Positions 25,386 through 32,610 are shown, numbered from the stretch's first letter. The stretch: DNA of 32,610 nt from Chloroflexota bacterium (GCA_003158875.1 PMLK01000090.1:22213-54822), one strand, 5' to 3'. Notes: a model not told the origin generated them from the sequence alone. Translations and numbers: made by a program.

Positions 25386-25739
25386 GTGTTCTTCTACGAG
25401 CTTCGCGAAGGTGACGACGACGTCTACGCCGACCTGCTCCTCGTGCGCGAGGAGGAGATGGACGCCGACGAGTTCTTCGAGCTCGTCCAGTCGATCCGAC
25501 GCCAAATCCAGGACAGCTTCGAAGAAGACACCCTTGTCGAGGCTATCGCCGAGGAGCTGGAACGCGAGCACGGCTTCATCCCGATAACCGATGAGCGCCT
25601 CTCCGCGTCAGTCAATGTGTCCAAGGTGGATGAGGACAACTACCTGGCCGAGTTGGACGACGAGGCCGATTACGACGACACGCCCGACTACCGGGGCATC
25701 TTCGTCGATCTGCCGCGCAACGAAACCCTGCCCAACTAG
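25386..25739 (+). CDS. Small acidic protein of unknown function (117 aa)
   Basis: The protein begins MFFYELREGDDDVYADLLLV and is strongly acidic throughout (EEEMDADEFFELV, FEEDTLVEAIAEELEREHGF, DDEADYDDTPDYRGIF). A central amphipathic helix pair and two beta-type segments suggest a compact fold. No Cys, membrane helix or signal peptide is present. I do not recognise the family. GTG at 25386 has GGAGG 5 bases upstream; the frame is open further upstream to 25152, but that part overlaps mrfB and is shadow. It lies 94 bases after mrfB on the same strand and converges with ychF across a terminator. Such charge could mimic nucleic acid or serve as an adaptor surface, but that is speculation. Confidence 0.85.
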   Translation: MFFYELREGDDDVYADLLLVREEEMDADEFFELVQSIRRQIQDSFEEDTLVEAIAEELEREHGFIPITDERLSASVNVSKVDEDNYLAELDDEADYDDTPDYRGIFVDLPRNETLPN

Positions 25740-25762
25740 CCGGCCAACGGCGGGAGCGGGCA

Positions 25763-25785
25763 AGCCCGGACCACGGGTCGGGGCT
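25763..25785. terminator. Bidirectional hairpin between convergent genes
   Basis: Ten-base arms AGCCCGGACC / GGTCGGGGCT with one G/G mismatch and a 3-base loop fill the 44-base gap between the acidic-protein stop and the ychF stop, overlapping the latter. It may stop transcription from both sides; no U-run is present. Confidence 0.5.
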
Positions 25786-26887
25786 ACTTGCTGAACAGGA
25801 TCTCGATTACGTCGCCGTCCTTGACGGTGTACGTCTTGCCTTCGGACCTGAGCTTGCCGTTCTTGCGGGCCTCGGCCATCGACTTCAAGGCCAGCAGATC
25901 CTCGTACGGAACGACCTCGGCCCGAATGAAGCCGCGCGCCAGGTCCGTGTGGATGGCGCCGGCGGCATCCACGGATGATGACCCGCTCGGGATCGGCCAC
26001 GCCCGAACTTCGTCGGGTCCGGCCGTGAGGAACGAGATAAGCCCCAGCAGTTCGTAGCTGAGCTTGATTATCCGCGCCAGGCTCGACTCTTTGAGCCCGA
26101 GCTCTTCCATAAAGACGCCTGCTTCCTCGGGATCCAGTTCGCCCAGTTCCATCTCTATCTTGGCCGAGAGAGCCGACATCATGGTTTGGACTTGCGGGTA
26201 GCCGGCTCCCACGGCCGCGACGAGACCTGCCTCACGCGCGATGTCCCCTTCGCCCACGTTCAGCAGAACCAGGACCGGCTTCTGGGTCAGGAAGCGGAAA
26301 CCTCGGATGACCTTCTCTTCCTCAGGCTCGATCTTCTCGCCGCGGAGCGGCCGGCCATCGACCAGTGCCGCCTGAAGCCGCGTCAGAATCTCCAACTCGC
26401 GATCGTTGGCTTCACGCTCCGCCGGCGTGCCGTGATGGCCACTCGCCTTCAGCCGCTCGATGCGCTTCTCGACCAGCGACAGATCCGACATGAGGAACTC
26501 GAAGTCGAGGCGCTCCAGGTCCCGCCGTGCATCCACCGTGCCCTCCGGATGAGGCACCGCGGGGTCCTCGAAAGCGCGCACGACGTGCAGAAGAGCGTCG
26601 GATTCTCGCAGCCGAGCCAGCTGGTCGGCCGGCAGCTCCTCAGTTCCGACTCGGCCTTCGCTCGAAGCCGGCGGGGCTCCAAGGTCGAAGTACGTGACGT
26701 CCGCCTGGACGATCTTCTTGGGTTTGAAAATCTCGGCCAGCCGGCCCAGCCGCTCATCCGGAACCTTGACCACACCGACATGCAGTTCCATCCCGCCGTA
26801 ACCGCCGGTCTGGGCATGGCCCCGGGTGAGGGTGTTGAAGACGGTCGTCTTCCCGGAGCCGGCTAGCCCGACGATGGCAATCTGCAT
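25784..26887 (-). CDS. ychF: Redox-regulated ATPase YchF (Obg-like, OLA1)
   Basis: The 367-aa protein matches YchF in length and layout. The G1 loop is GLAGSGKTT at residues 7-15, followed by the switch region; the DxxG-like segment is FDLGAPPA. A helical coiled insert (about 130-195) holds SDLSLVEKRIERLK. The G4 position reads LNVGEGD rather than NKxD, as in YchF, which prefers ATP over GTP. The C-terminal TGS domain (about 280-365) includes FLTAGPDEVRAWPI, ARGFIRAEVV and VKDGDVIEILFSK. YchF binds ribosomes and affects stress responses. ATG at 26887; GGAG lies about 12 bases upstream and overlaps a second in-frame stop of the preceding gene. Confidence 0.96.
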   Translation of the reverse strand: MQIAIVGLAGSGKTTVFNTLTRGHAQTGGYGGMELHVGVVKVPDERLGRLAEIFKPKKIVQADVTYFDLGAPPASSEGRVGTEELPADQLARLRESDALLHVVRAFEDPAVPHPEGTVDARRDLERLDFEFLMSDLSLVEKRIERLKASGHHGTPAEREANDRELEILTRLQAALVDGRPLRGEKIEPEEEKVIRGFRFLTQKPVLVLLNVGEGDIAREAGLVAAVGAGYPQVQTMMSALSAKIEMELGELDPEEAGVFMEELGLKESSLARIIKLSYELLGLISFLTAGPDEVRAWPIPSGSSSVDAAGAIHTDLARGFIRAEVVPYEDLLALKSMAEARKNGKLRSEGKTYTVKDGDVIEILFSK

Positions 26888-26902
26888 TGGCTGGTGATCT
26901 CC

Positions 26903-27022
26903 TCAGTCGATCGATGACGTACACATGCTAGTGGCTGCCGGCGTGGTACGCGCCTGGGTCTTCTCCGCAGCCCAGTCCACCTCCGACGCGGCCCAATCGA
27001 CCTTCGCCGAGCGGCCGACCGG
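26903..27022 (-). other. In-frame open extension beyond the dehydrogenase stop, with VDWAA repeat
   Basis: After the TGA of the dehydrogenase gene the same frame stays open for 39 more codons, up to a TGA at 26905-26903. It would read PVGRSAKVDWAASEVDWAA and then an Ala/Thr-rich tail. The underlying DNA has an imperfect tandem repeat of about 21 bases (GCCCAGTCCACCTCCGAC / GCCCAATCGACCTTCGCC on the plus strand). The dehydrogenase already ends normally at TQGY, so this may be a decayed tail, a read-through extension or chance. Confidence 0.35.
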
Positions 27023-28054
27023 TCAGTACCCCTGCGTGGGGTCGACGACGTGAAGCAACGGCTCGCCGGCCCGGTATCGTCGCAGGTTGTCGCAGAAGAC
27101 CGCGAATGTTCGGCCAAGGACGTCGCTGCTGGACCAGCTTGTATGGGGAGTGACGATGCAGTTCGGCTGGCGGTAGAAGGACGAATTCTCCGGCAGCGGC
27201 TCGTCGCGGAATGTGTCGAGCACTGCGCCGCCGAGCGGTCCAGAGCGAAGAGCCCGCAGCAGCGCACGCTCGTCGATCAGACCGCCCCGAGCCACGTTTA
27301 TCAGCCACGCCCCCGGCTTTGCGGCCAACAGGGCATCATCGTCGATGAGGCCCTCCGTCTCATTGGTGAGCGGCAAGGCCAGCACCACGAAGTCCGAAGC
27401 GGACATCAGCAGCGGCAGCGCGTCCATCCCGCCCAGTACCTCGACACCTTCCGGCGAATCGGCTCCGGGGTGGCGTCTAACCGCGACCACACGCGACCCG
27501 AACGGCCGAGCCAGTTCCGCGACTCGCCGGCCGATGCCGCCGAGACCAACCAGCCCGATGGTGACGCTCGCCATCTCCTGCGACTCGAGAGGCTGCCACG
27601 TTCGCTCGCGCTGCAACTCCAGAAGTTGGGGGAGCCGGCGGCAGATGGCCAGCATGTACGTGATCACGTACTCCGCTATCGGTTCGTCGAAAACGCTCCG
27701 ACCGTTGGTCACGGTCAACCCGCGCAGCAGCACGCACGGCGTCAGGACCGATTCGACACCCACCGAAACCGAGTGAATCCAGCGCAGCTTAGGCGCACGG
27801 CCCACGAGCCTGTCCAGGACGTCGCCGCCGAGCGACCAGCCGCGAAGCAGGACCTCGGCGTTTTCGAGCGACTCGTCGGCGAGGCCTTCGGCGGACACCG
27901 GGATCAGGCCGGTACCGGGCGCCGCGTCCAGAATCTCGTCACGCATCGCCGCGAAGGCGTCACGTCCGGTGAGCACGGGACTGATCGCAATGGCGATCGG
28001 CGAGCCGCCGGGCCCTCCGCCGGGGCCGGAGAAAGCGCTGTCGTGTGAGTTCAC
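27023..28054 (-). CDS. D-isomer-specific 2-hydroxyacid dehydrogenase family protein
   Basis: The 343-aa protein is an NAD(P)-dependent dehydrogenase of the D-2-hydroxyacid type. The nucleotide-binding motif is GLVGLGGIGRRVAELA (about 167-182). The catalytic triad is Arg256 (NVARGGLIDE), Glu285 (FRDEPLPE) and His304 (TPHTSWSS). The first 18 residues are Gly/Pro-rich and probably disordered. It ends in the usual way for the family (LLHVVDPTQGY). The substrate cannot be told; the sequence looks closer to the glyoxylate/hydroxypyruvate reductase-like group than to phosphoglycerate dehydrogenases, and it has no ACT domain. Start GTG at 28054 with GGGGA upstream. It follows the metalloprotease gene by 43 bases on the same strand. 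Confidence 0.92.
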   Translation of the reverse strand: MNSHDSAFSGPGGGPGGSPIAIAISPVLTGRDAFAAMRDEILDAAPGTGLIPVSAEGLADESLENAEVLLRGWSLGGDVLDRLVGRAPKLRWIHSVSVGVESVLTPCVLLRGLTVTNGRSVFDEPIAEYVITYMLAICRRLPQLLELQRERTWQPLESQEMASVTIGLVGLGGIGRRVAELARPFGSRVVAVRRHPGADSPEGVEVLGGMDALPLLMSASDFVVLALPLTNETEGLIDDDALLAAKPGAWLINVARGGLIDERALLRALRSGPLGGAVLDTFRDEPLPENSSFYRQPNCIVTPHTSWSSSDVLGRTFAVFCDNLRRYRAGEPLLHVVDPTQGY

Positions 28055-28097
28055 ATTCTTCCCCTGTTCGTGACGGTCTGGGTCGCAACGGCAGAGT

Positions 28098-29330
28098 TCA
28101 ACTTACGAGCGGGACTCGGGCAAGCCAGCGCGACGGCGAGTCAATATCTTCTGGAGTCGGCAGATTCTCGGGTCCGATCCACAACGCTCGCAACGCCGCC
28201 GGGCCGCCGACTCGTGCCACGGCGGCCACGAACTGCTCGCCTTTGCGGTACTGCTCCATCTTCAGGTCCATACCTGTCAATCGCATCATGGCCCGCTCGA
28301 GGCCGCCCCGATTCTCCCGCCGGGCATGGAAGCGTTCGCTGATCAACTCCACGTCGGGCACCAGTTCGCGGCCGACCTCGTCCATCATGTAGTCGCCGAA
28401 TCCTTCCAGCAGACTCATGACCGCCTGGATCTCGCGGAATTCCCGACGTTGCTCCGGAGTCATCAGCCCTTCCATCCAATTCTCACCGGCGGTCGCCCTC
28501 CTGAGCGCCCCGCCCAGCCTGGTCAGCCCGTCTCGGCTCATGGCGGACACGCTCGTCGACAGCGACGACATCTGGCGCTCCAACCGTTCCGACAAATACG
28601 GCCGAAGCCACGGATGGGCCTCGAACTCGAATGCGTGCGTGGTTTCGTGCAGGGCGATCCATGTTCGGAACGGATTCAGAGGCACGTCCAGAATCGCGGC
28701 CGTGCGACGGATGTTCTCGTCGACGAACAGCAAGCGACCCGGCGACGACTCCGCGGAGATGAGGGCCAGGTCGTACTGGCCGAGGACATGCAAGCCCATA
28801 AATCCCAGTAGGTATCCGATCTGGCGAGTGGTCACCATACGATTTACGATCGCCATCCCGGCCCGTACCAGACCGGCCCCAGGTGGGACCGACTGCTCGA
28901 GCAGTTGACCCTCGACCTTGCTCATCAGCTTGGCGAACGTCGCCACGTTGGCGTGGACCCACTCACCTCGCGAGGCCACGCCGCTCCGCTCCACGATCCC
29001 AGGAAGTTCCGTTTCCAACGCCCGGCTCAGAGCGGGCACAATCTCGGTCATGGCCGCAGCGTAGATCGGGGCCGCGCGCTCGAGTTCGTGTCGATCGAGC
29101 GTGCCGGCGCCGTTCCGCACTCGCACGGCCGCAAGTCGCTCGGCGGCGGCCCAGTCGATGAGGCCCCGGCGCGCGGACCTCTCGGCCGTCTTGCCGAGCA
29201 CCGTCATGGCCGCGCCCAGTGCCGCTCCGGCGAGAAATCCGACTGTTACGAAGGCGCTTCGGCTCCAGCGGCCGTCGCCGGTCCGGCCGGTTCGTCGCCG
29301 GTCTGCTCCGGGCTTCGGCCCACCACTCAC
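28098..29330 (-). CDS. DUF2342-type zinc-dependent metalloprotease
   Basis: The 410-aa protein has one membrane helix near the N-terminus (about 26-46, AFVTVGFLAGAALGAAMTVL) and a zincin motif HETTH at 228-232 (WIALHETTHAFEFEAHPWLR). About 75 residues later, MSLLEGFGDYMMDEVGRELV resembles a third-ligand Glu region. This pattern matches the DUF2342 family, often labelled 'zinc-dependent metalloprotease' and sometimes 'coenzyme F420 biosynthesis associated' in actinobacteria and Chloroflexota. No F420 biosynthesis gene lies nearby, so that label is not supported here. The GTG start at 29330 overlaps the murI stop (GTGA), so it is translationally coupled to murI; a role linked to the cell envelope is plausible but unproven. 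Confidence 0.86.
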   Translation of the reverse strand: MSGGPKPGADRRRTGRTGDGRWSRSAFVTVGFLAGAALGAAMTVLGKTAERSARRGLIDWAAAERLAAVRVRNGAGTLDRHELERAAPIYAAAMTEIVPALSRALETELPGIVERSGVASRGEWVHANVATFAKLMSKVEGQLLEQSVPPGAGLVRAGMAIVNRMVTTRQIGYLLGFMGLHVLGQYDLALISAESSPGRLLFVDENIRRTAAILDVPLNPFRTWIALHETTHAFEFEAHPWLRPYLSERLERQMSSLSTSVSAMSRDGLTRLGGALRRATAGENWMEGLMTPEQRREFREIQAVMSLLEGFGDYMMDEVGRELVPDVELISERFHARRENRGGLERAMMRLTGMDLKMEQYRKGEQFVAAVARVGGPAALRALWIGPENLPTPEDIDSPSRWLARVPLVS

Positions 29331-30247
29331 GCTTCGCCGTTCCCCAGGTCAATCGAGTCTATGTCCGGGAACCTCTCGCCGAACATCCTCTCGGCAACGG
29401 TTCGGAAGACGTCCACGTCGCCGGTCGTGAGTTGTCGATGGACGGCTTCGCCGGCCGTCTCGTCGGGCGGTTCGTGGCCGGCCAGGCCTGCGTCCGCCGC
29501 GGTACCCCGCGTAGTCCCCGGCGCCTCAAGGGCGTTGACCGACAGAAGCTCCGCAAGCGAGGACGCCGTCGCCGTCGCGGAGTCCACGATCGCGACGCTA
29601 TCGCCAACGCTCGCGCGAAGGAGCCCGGCCAGGAGCGGGTAGTGAGTGCAGCCCAGCAACAGTGTGTCGATCTTCGCCGAGGGTGGCAGCGGGAAGATGA
29701 AGTCACCGTCCTCATTACGTTCGCCCAGCAGCGGCGCGACGGCCAGCCTGACCGCCTCCTCGACGTCTGGGCCCGCCAACAGCCCTGCCTCGACCAACGG
29801 CACCAAACTGGGCGTGGCGTGTTCGTAGACCTCGATCGCGGGGTTCTCGTCCTTGATGGCGTTGAAGTAGGCGCGGGACCTTACCGTGGCGGGAGTGGCG
29901 ATGACGCCCACGCGTCGATTGCGAGTTGCCAGAGCCGCAGCCGATGCGCCCGGCCTCACGACGCCCAACACGGGCAGGTCGTAGCGGCGTCGGAAATCAC
30001 CCAGTGCGACGGATGTGGAAGTGTTGCAGGCCACAACGAGCGCCTTGACGTCCCGTTCGACGAGCGCATCCAGCGCCTGGATGCTGAAACGCCGCACCTC
30101 GTCGTCGCTGCGGACACCGTAAGGAGCTCGGGCGTTGTCGCCCAGGTAGACCGTCGACTCGAACGGCAGGCGGCGCAGGATCTCGCGCAAGACAGTCAGG
30201 CCGCCAACTCCGGAATCGAAGACGCCGATTGGACGCCGATCGGACAC
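29327..30247 (-). CDS. murI: Glutamate racemase MurI
   Basis: The 306-aa enzyme makes D-glutamate for peptidoglycan. The N-terminal signature GVFDSGVGGLTVL (Asp11, Ser12) is intact. The two catalytic cysteines are Cys74 in VVACNTSTS and Cys200 in LLLGCTHYPLL, each with its partner residues. The protein is about 30-40 residues longer than usual because of a Gly/Ala/Glu-rich insert near the C-terminus (EAPGTTRGTAADAGLAGHEP) before the last strands. GTG at 30247 has GAGG 9 bases upstream, and only 5 bases separate it from the stop of the second CpaE-like gene. Its stop overlaps the metalloprotease start (GTGA). Confidence 0.96.
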   Translation of the reverse strand: MSDRRPIGVFDSGVGGLTVLREILRRLPFESTVYLGDNARAPYGVRSDDEVRRFSIQALDALVERDVKALVVACNTSTSVALGDFRRRYDLPVLGVVRPGASAAALATRNRRVGVIATPATVRSRAYFNAIKDENPAIEVYEHATPSLVPLVEAGLLAGPDVEEAVRLAVAPLLGERNEDGDFIFPLPPSAKIDTLLLGCTHYPLLAGLLRASVGDSVAIVDSATATASSLAELLSVNALEAPGTTRGTAADAGLAGHEPPDETAGEAVHRQLTTGDVDVFRTVAERMFGERFPDIDSIDLGNGEA

Positions 30248-30252
30248 CGGCG

Positions 30253-31395
30253 CTAGCCTCGAGCCGGAACGTTTGTCGTCCGGCCCATGATGGTCTGCGC
30301 CACGCGCCGAACGTCCTTGCTGACGGCGGCGTCCGGGCTCGACACGACGAAGGGCATACCTTCGTTGTTGGCTTGAACGACGAGCCGACCGTCCGACACG
30401 ACCTCAAACTCGGGCCGACGGCCGATGATCCGGGCCAGTTCGTCCCGTCCGATGCCGCCGCTCGAGTCGGCCCGGTTGACCAGATACTGCAGCTTCTCCG
30501 GCCCATACCCGATCGAGGCAAAGACCTCACTGACGGCGATCGTGTTGTGAATCGTCGTCGAGTCGTAGGTCACGATCGAGAGCACCACGTCGCTGCCGTC
30601 GAGCAGCGCCAGCGTCACTTCCGAAAGCGTAGTTGGAGTGTCGATGACGATGGCTTCGTACAGCCGCCGCAGAAGCGAAAGCGTCTTTTCGACGTCGCGG
30701 ACGGTGACCATCTCGGCCATCTCCACGCGCGGCGGCGCCAGCAGGATGTCTATACCGGCCGGATCGCGCCACATCACGTCGCGCAGATCAGACTCCTGTA
30801 CGCGATCCGTCGGCAGATCCAGGATCGAAGGCACGTCGCTCGGCACCTTGAGGAGCGCCCGCAGATCGCCGTATTGGAGACTGCCGTCGATGAGCGCCGT
30901 GGCGACGCCCATCTGACCCAATGCGACAGCTAGATTGAAGGCGATCGTCGTCTTGCCGACACCGCCCTTCGGCGCGAACACCGACACGACTCGGCAAGCC
31001 CCGGTGGCGCGGGCCTGCCGGTCCACGAGCACGTGAGCGAGTGTGTTCGCCAGTTCGAAGCCGCTGAACGGCAGCGTGAGGACGGCATCTATGCCGCGGT
31101 TGGGATCTCGGGCCAGCGGGTGTTGCGGGACGGTGAGAACTACGACCGGGATGTCCAGGCCGGAATCGCGCAACTTCTCAATCAGCTGCGGCCCCTTGAC
31201 CTTGCCCTGAAGGAGCAGGTCGACCATGACGACATCGGGCCGGAGCTGCTGCGCCGCCTCCACGACCTTCGATCCATCGTTGAAGACTTCGAGCAGCTTG
31301 ACCTGCGACTGCACGCTCAGCAGATTGCGGACGTGCTGGCTGACCTGCGGCACGTCCTCCGCGACGAGCAGACGGATCGAATTGGTGTTGGCCAC
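30253..31395 (-). CDS. CpaE/TadZ-like ATPase with receiver domain (second copy)
   Basis: The 380-aa protein has a receiver domain (residues 6-125) and a MinD/ParA-type ATPase domain (about 134-375). The receiver keeps the acidic pair (AED, 12-14) and the phosphoacceptor Asp59 (VVMVDLLL) but has Leu108 where the conserved Lys should be (VLTLPF). The ATPase loop is complete, APKGGVGKTT, with both the signature Lys143 and the P-loop Lys148, and the switch aspartates occur in ALIDGSLQYGDL and AIVIDTPTTL. It is a paralogue of the protein at 6080-7273. GTG at 31395 has no ribosome site, but TATAGT ends 6 bases upstream. It lies just after the methyltransferase gene and 5 bases before murI. Confidence 0.9.
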   Translation of the reverse strand: MANTNSIRLLVAEDVPQVSQHVRNLLSVQSQVKLLEVFNDGSKVVEAAQQLRPDVVMVDLLLQGKVKGPQLIEKLRDSGLDIPVVVLTVPQHPLARDPNRGIDAVLTLPFSGFELANTLAHVLVDRQARATGACRVVSVFAPKGGVGKTTIAFNLAVALGQMGVATALIDGSLQYGDLRALLKVPSDVPSILDLPTDRVQESDLRDVMWRDPAGIDILLAPPRVEMAEMVTVRDVEKTLSLLRRLYEAIVIDTPTTLSEVTLALLDGSDVVLSIVTYDSTTIHNTIAVSEVFASIGYGPEKLQYLVNRADSSGGIGRDELARIIGRRPEFEVVSDGRLVVQANNEGMPFVVSSPDAAVSKDVRRVAQTIMGRTTNVPARG

Positions 31396-31401
31396 GGACC
31401 G

Positions 31402-31407
31402 ACTATA
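31402..31407 (-). promoter_or_regulatory. Possible -10 box (TATAGT) for a leaderless mRNA
   Basis: TATAGT on the minus strand sits 6 bases before the GTG at 31395, which would put +1 on the start codon. No clear -35 exists, and the gap to the upstream methyltransferase gene is only 12 bases, so co-transcription is also possible. Confidence 0.45.
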
Positions 31408-32223
31408 TCAAGGTCGCGGGGCGGGCCTACCCCGCCGCCGCGCAACCAGGATCGCTCGGCCGTCGTGGGGCCCCAGCGGACTCAGGTCATAGTCGCCGGC
31501 CATGACCTCCACTTCGAGGCCCGCCGCCAACGCCATGGCGCTCAACTCGTCGGCGTTGAGGAGCCGCAGGCGATCCTCGCGGATCCAGCGCTTTGGCGCG
31601 CCGCCCAACTCGGCTTCGTCGTAGATCACCGTCAAGCGCACATTTCCCGTCGCCGGCTCATGCTCGGCGGCGGCCATCTTGGTCACCACCAGGCCCAACG
31701 ACGGTTCGGTTCGCACGTACTCCAGGCTCAGGCGACCGTCGTAGCGGGCCAGTTCCTCCGCGCTGGGAAGCCACACGTCTACTACGGCAATGCCGCCGGG
31801 TTCGAGGTGCCGGGCCAGGGTGTCCAGCGCGGCTTGCTGGGAGTCCCGTGTCGGGAGCAGCAGGATCGAATTTAGAGCCAGGATCGCGAGCCTGAACCTC
31901 GCACCGTCCGGCAGTTTCAGCCCGATCAAATCGGCCTCGACCCAGGTGAGTCTGGAGGCCACATCCGGACCGCTCAGAGCCGCCGTTTCGGCAGCCCGGG
32001 CGAGCATGGCGGCATCGATGTCCACCCCAGTCACCTCGAAGCCAGCCACAGCCAGCGGTATCGCCACACGGCCCGAACCGGCAGCGATCTCGAGAACCGG
32101 CCCACCCGTTCTGGAGGCCATCGCAACGTAGAGATCGATGTCCCCTGGATCTTCGGCGAGGTCCAGGTCGTACAGCCTGGCCAGCGCAGCCAGCGTCTTT
32201 GGGTCGCGATCGAACGGGGGCAT
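31408..32223 (-). CDS. Class I SAM-dependent methyltransferase
   Basis: The 271-aa protein has methyltransferase motif I VLEIAAGSGRVAIPLA (43-58), the acidic end of strand 2 in VTGVDIDAAMLARA, motif II-like LTWVEADLIGLKL, and strand 4 FRLAILALNSILLLPT, followed by the LARHLEPGGIAVVDVW loop. Substrate cannot be told from sequence. The C-terminal beta segment (IREDRLRLLNADELSAMALA, then GLEVEVMAGDYD) is like small-molecule methyltransferases of the UbiE/YafE group. ATG at 32223; upstream is TAGGCT-GTAGTCG, matching the spacing seen at the first CpaE-like gene, so the mRNA may be leaderless. Confidence 0.9.
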   Translation of the reverse strand: MPPFDRDPKTLAALARLYDLDLAEDPGDIDLYVAMASRTGGPVLEIAAGSGRVAIPLAVAGFEVTGVDIDAAMLARAAETAALSGPDVASRLTWVEADLIGLKLPDGARFRLAILALNSILLLPTRDSQQAALDTLARHLEPGGIAVVDVWLPSAEELARYDGRLSLEYVRTEPSLGLVVTKMAAAEHEPATGNVRLTVIYDEAELGGAPKRWIREDRLRLLNADELSAMALAAGLEVEVMAGDYDLSPLGPHDGRAILVARRRGRPAPRP

Positions 32224-32230
32224 CGACTAC

Positions 32231-32236
32231 AGCCTA
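32231..32236 (-). promoter_or_regulatory. Possible -10 box (TAGGCT) before the methyltransferase
   Basis: TAGGCT on the minus strand is followed by GTAGTCG and the ATG at 32223. The same seven-base spacer and start (GTAGTCGATG) occur at 7280-7271. No -35 was identified. Confidence 0.3.
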
Positions 32237-32294
32237 GCGCGTATCCACCGACGCCATCGGCCCGCAGTTACGGCCTCTTCCGTCGGATTGTTCA

Positions 32295-32610
32295 TCACCG
32301 CTCCATCGAGAGGGTGATCTCGGCGAGCAGTACAAGAACGACTACGAAGACCGCGATCGGAACACTCAGAACGCTCTGGATCTTGAGTGCCACGAACAGC
32401 GTGACCACTGCCGCAACCCACGCCCCTCTCCTGAGGGCGCGGCCCCAATCGCCCAGCAGCGCGATGCGACGATGATGTGCGAACCAGACGAGCCAGAAGA
32501 TCGGCACCGTGGTGAGGCCAGTGGCCAGGCCGATCGCGGCCGCGCCTTCCAGCCCCGAAGTCGCATCCGCCCTGGGGTACGTGGTAGTCACGATCTGGGC
32601 GACGACAAAC
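32295..32610 (-). CDS. Partial membrane protein of unknown function (3' part)
   Basis: The frame runs off the window edge with no stop upstream and reads FVVAQIVTTTYPRADATSG at its start, so the N-terminus is probably outside; a GTG at 32591 would give a 98-aa protein if it were the start. Three hydrophobic segments are visible: AAIGLATGLTTVPIFWLVWF, GAWVAAVVTLFVALKIQSVL and SVPIAVFVVVLVLLAEITL, with positively charged HHRR and RALRRG between them. I do not recognise a family. It ends 71 bases before the methyltransferase start on the same strand. Confidence 0.6.
   Translation of the reverse strand, partial: FVVAQIVTTTYPRADATSGLEGAAAIGLATGLTTVPIFWLVWFAHHRRIALLGDWGRALRRGAWVAAVVTLFVALKIQSVLSVPIAVFVVVLVLLAEITLSMER

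Noticed and set aside
26925-27050. A short plus-strand open frame with an AAQST repeat opposite the dehydrogenase tail
   Set aside because: It comes from the same tandem DNA repeat read on the other strand, without a ribosome site; the minus-strand frame is continuous with a real gene.

Overview
The window looks like chromosomal DNA of a high-GC, free-living bacterium, most probably a Chloroflexota lineage. That placement is inferred from GC-rich codon use, many GTG/TTG starts, TANNNT -10 boxes placed right at start codons, and the gene mix: CpaE-like ATPases with receiver domains, a standalone TrpB2-type enzyme, MrfA/MrfB homologues and a DUF2342-type metalloprotease. No marker gene settles the phylum. 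I see no insertion sequence, prophage, CRISPR array or rRNA. Genes are densely packed and most lie on the minus strand, with ATGA or GTGA stop/start overlaps.

Layout. (1) 75-5985, minus: ComM/YifB-like AAA+ ATPase, DprA, a membrane-anchored Ig-like/CAP-domain protein and a small unknown protein. (2) 6080-7273, minus: CpaE/TadZ-like ATPase with a degenerate receiver domain. (3) 12180-7454, minus: prephenate dehydrogenase, Nudix hydrolase, ECF sigma factor, NfeD membrane serine protease and slipin. The first four are joined by ATGA overlaps, and the unit ends in a strong hairpin. (4) 12409-13104, plus: NarL-type response regulator, converging on a small zinc-ribbon gene (13350-13108). (5) 13351-13713: gene-free, full of inverted repeats, carrying a 17-base motif also found upstream of ftsH. 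(6) 18520-13714, minus: M20 peptidase, DnaB/RecA-fold ATPase, 2'-5' RNA ligase-like protein and TrpB2. (7) 18657-20937, minus: ftsH and a CAU-anticodon tRNA. (8) 21031-21486, minus: FtsB/DivIC-like protein, divergent from a plus-strand mrfA-mrfB pair (21594-25291) and a small acidic protein. (9) 25784-32610, minus: YchF GTPase, D-2-hydroxyacid dehydrogenase, DUF2342-type metalloprotease, MurI, a second CpaE-like protein, a methyltransferase and a partial membrane protein.

How they may work together. The most suggestive unit is ECF sigma factor - NfeD - slipin. The NfeD protein has an extra N-terminal cytosolic segment and membrane helix, the layout of an anti-sigma factor, joined to its extracytoplasmic protease domain, and it is translationally coupled to the sigma gene. 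This could be a membrane-stress sensor in which anti-sigma function and protease sit in one chain (inference). ComM plus DprA indicates natural transformation. MrfA plus MrfB matches the excision pathway known for mitomycin adducts in Bacillus. MurI, the FtsB-like protein and FtsH are housekeeping envelope and division functions.
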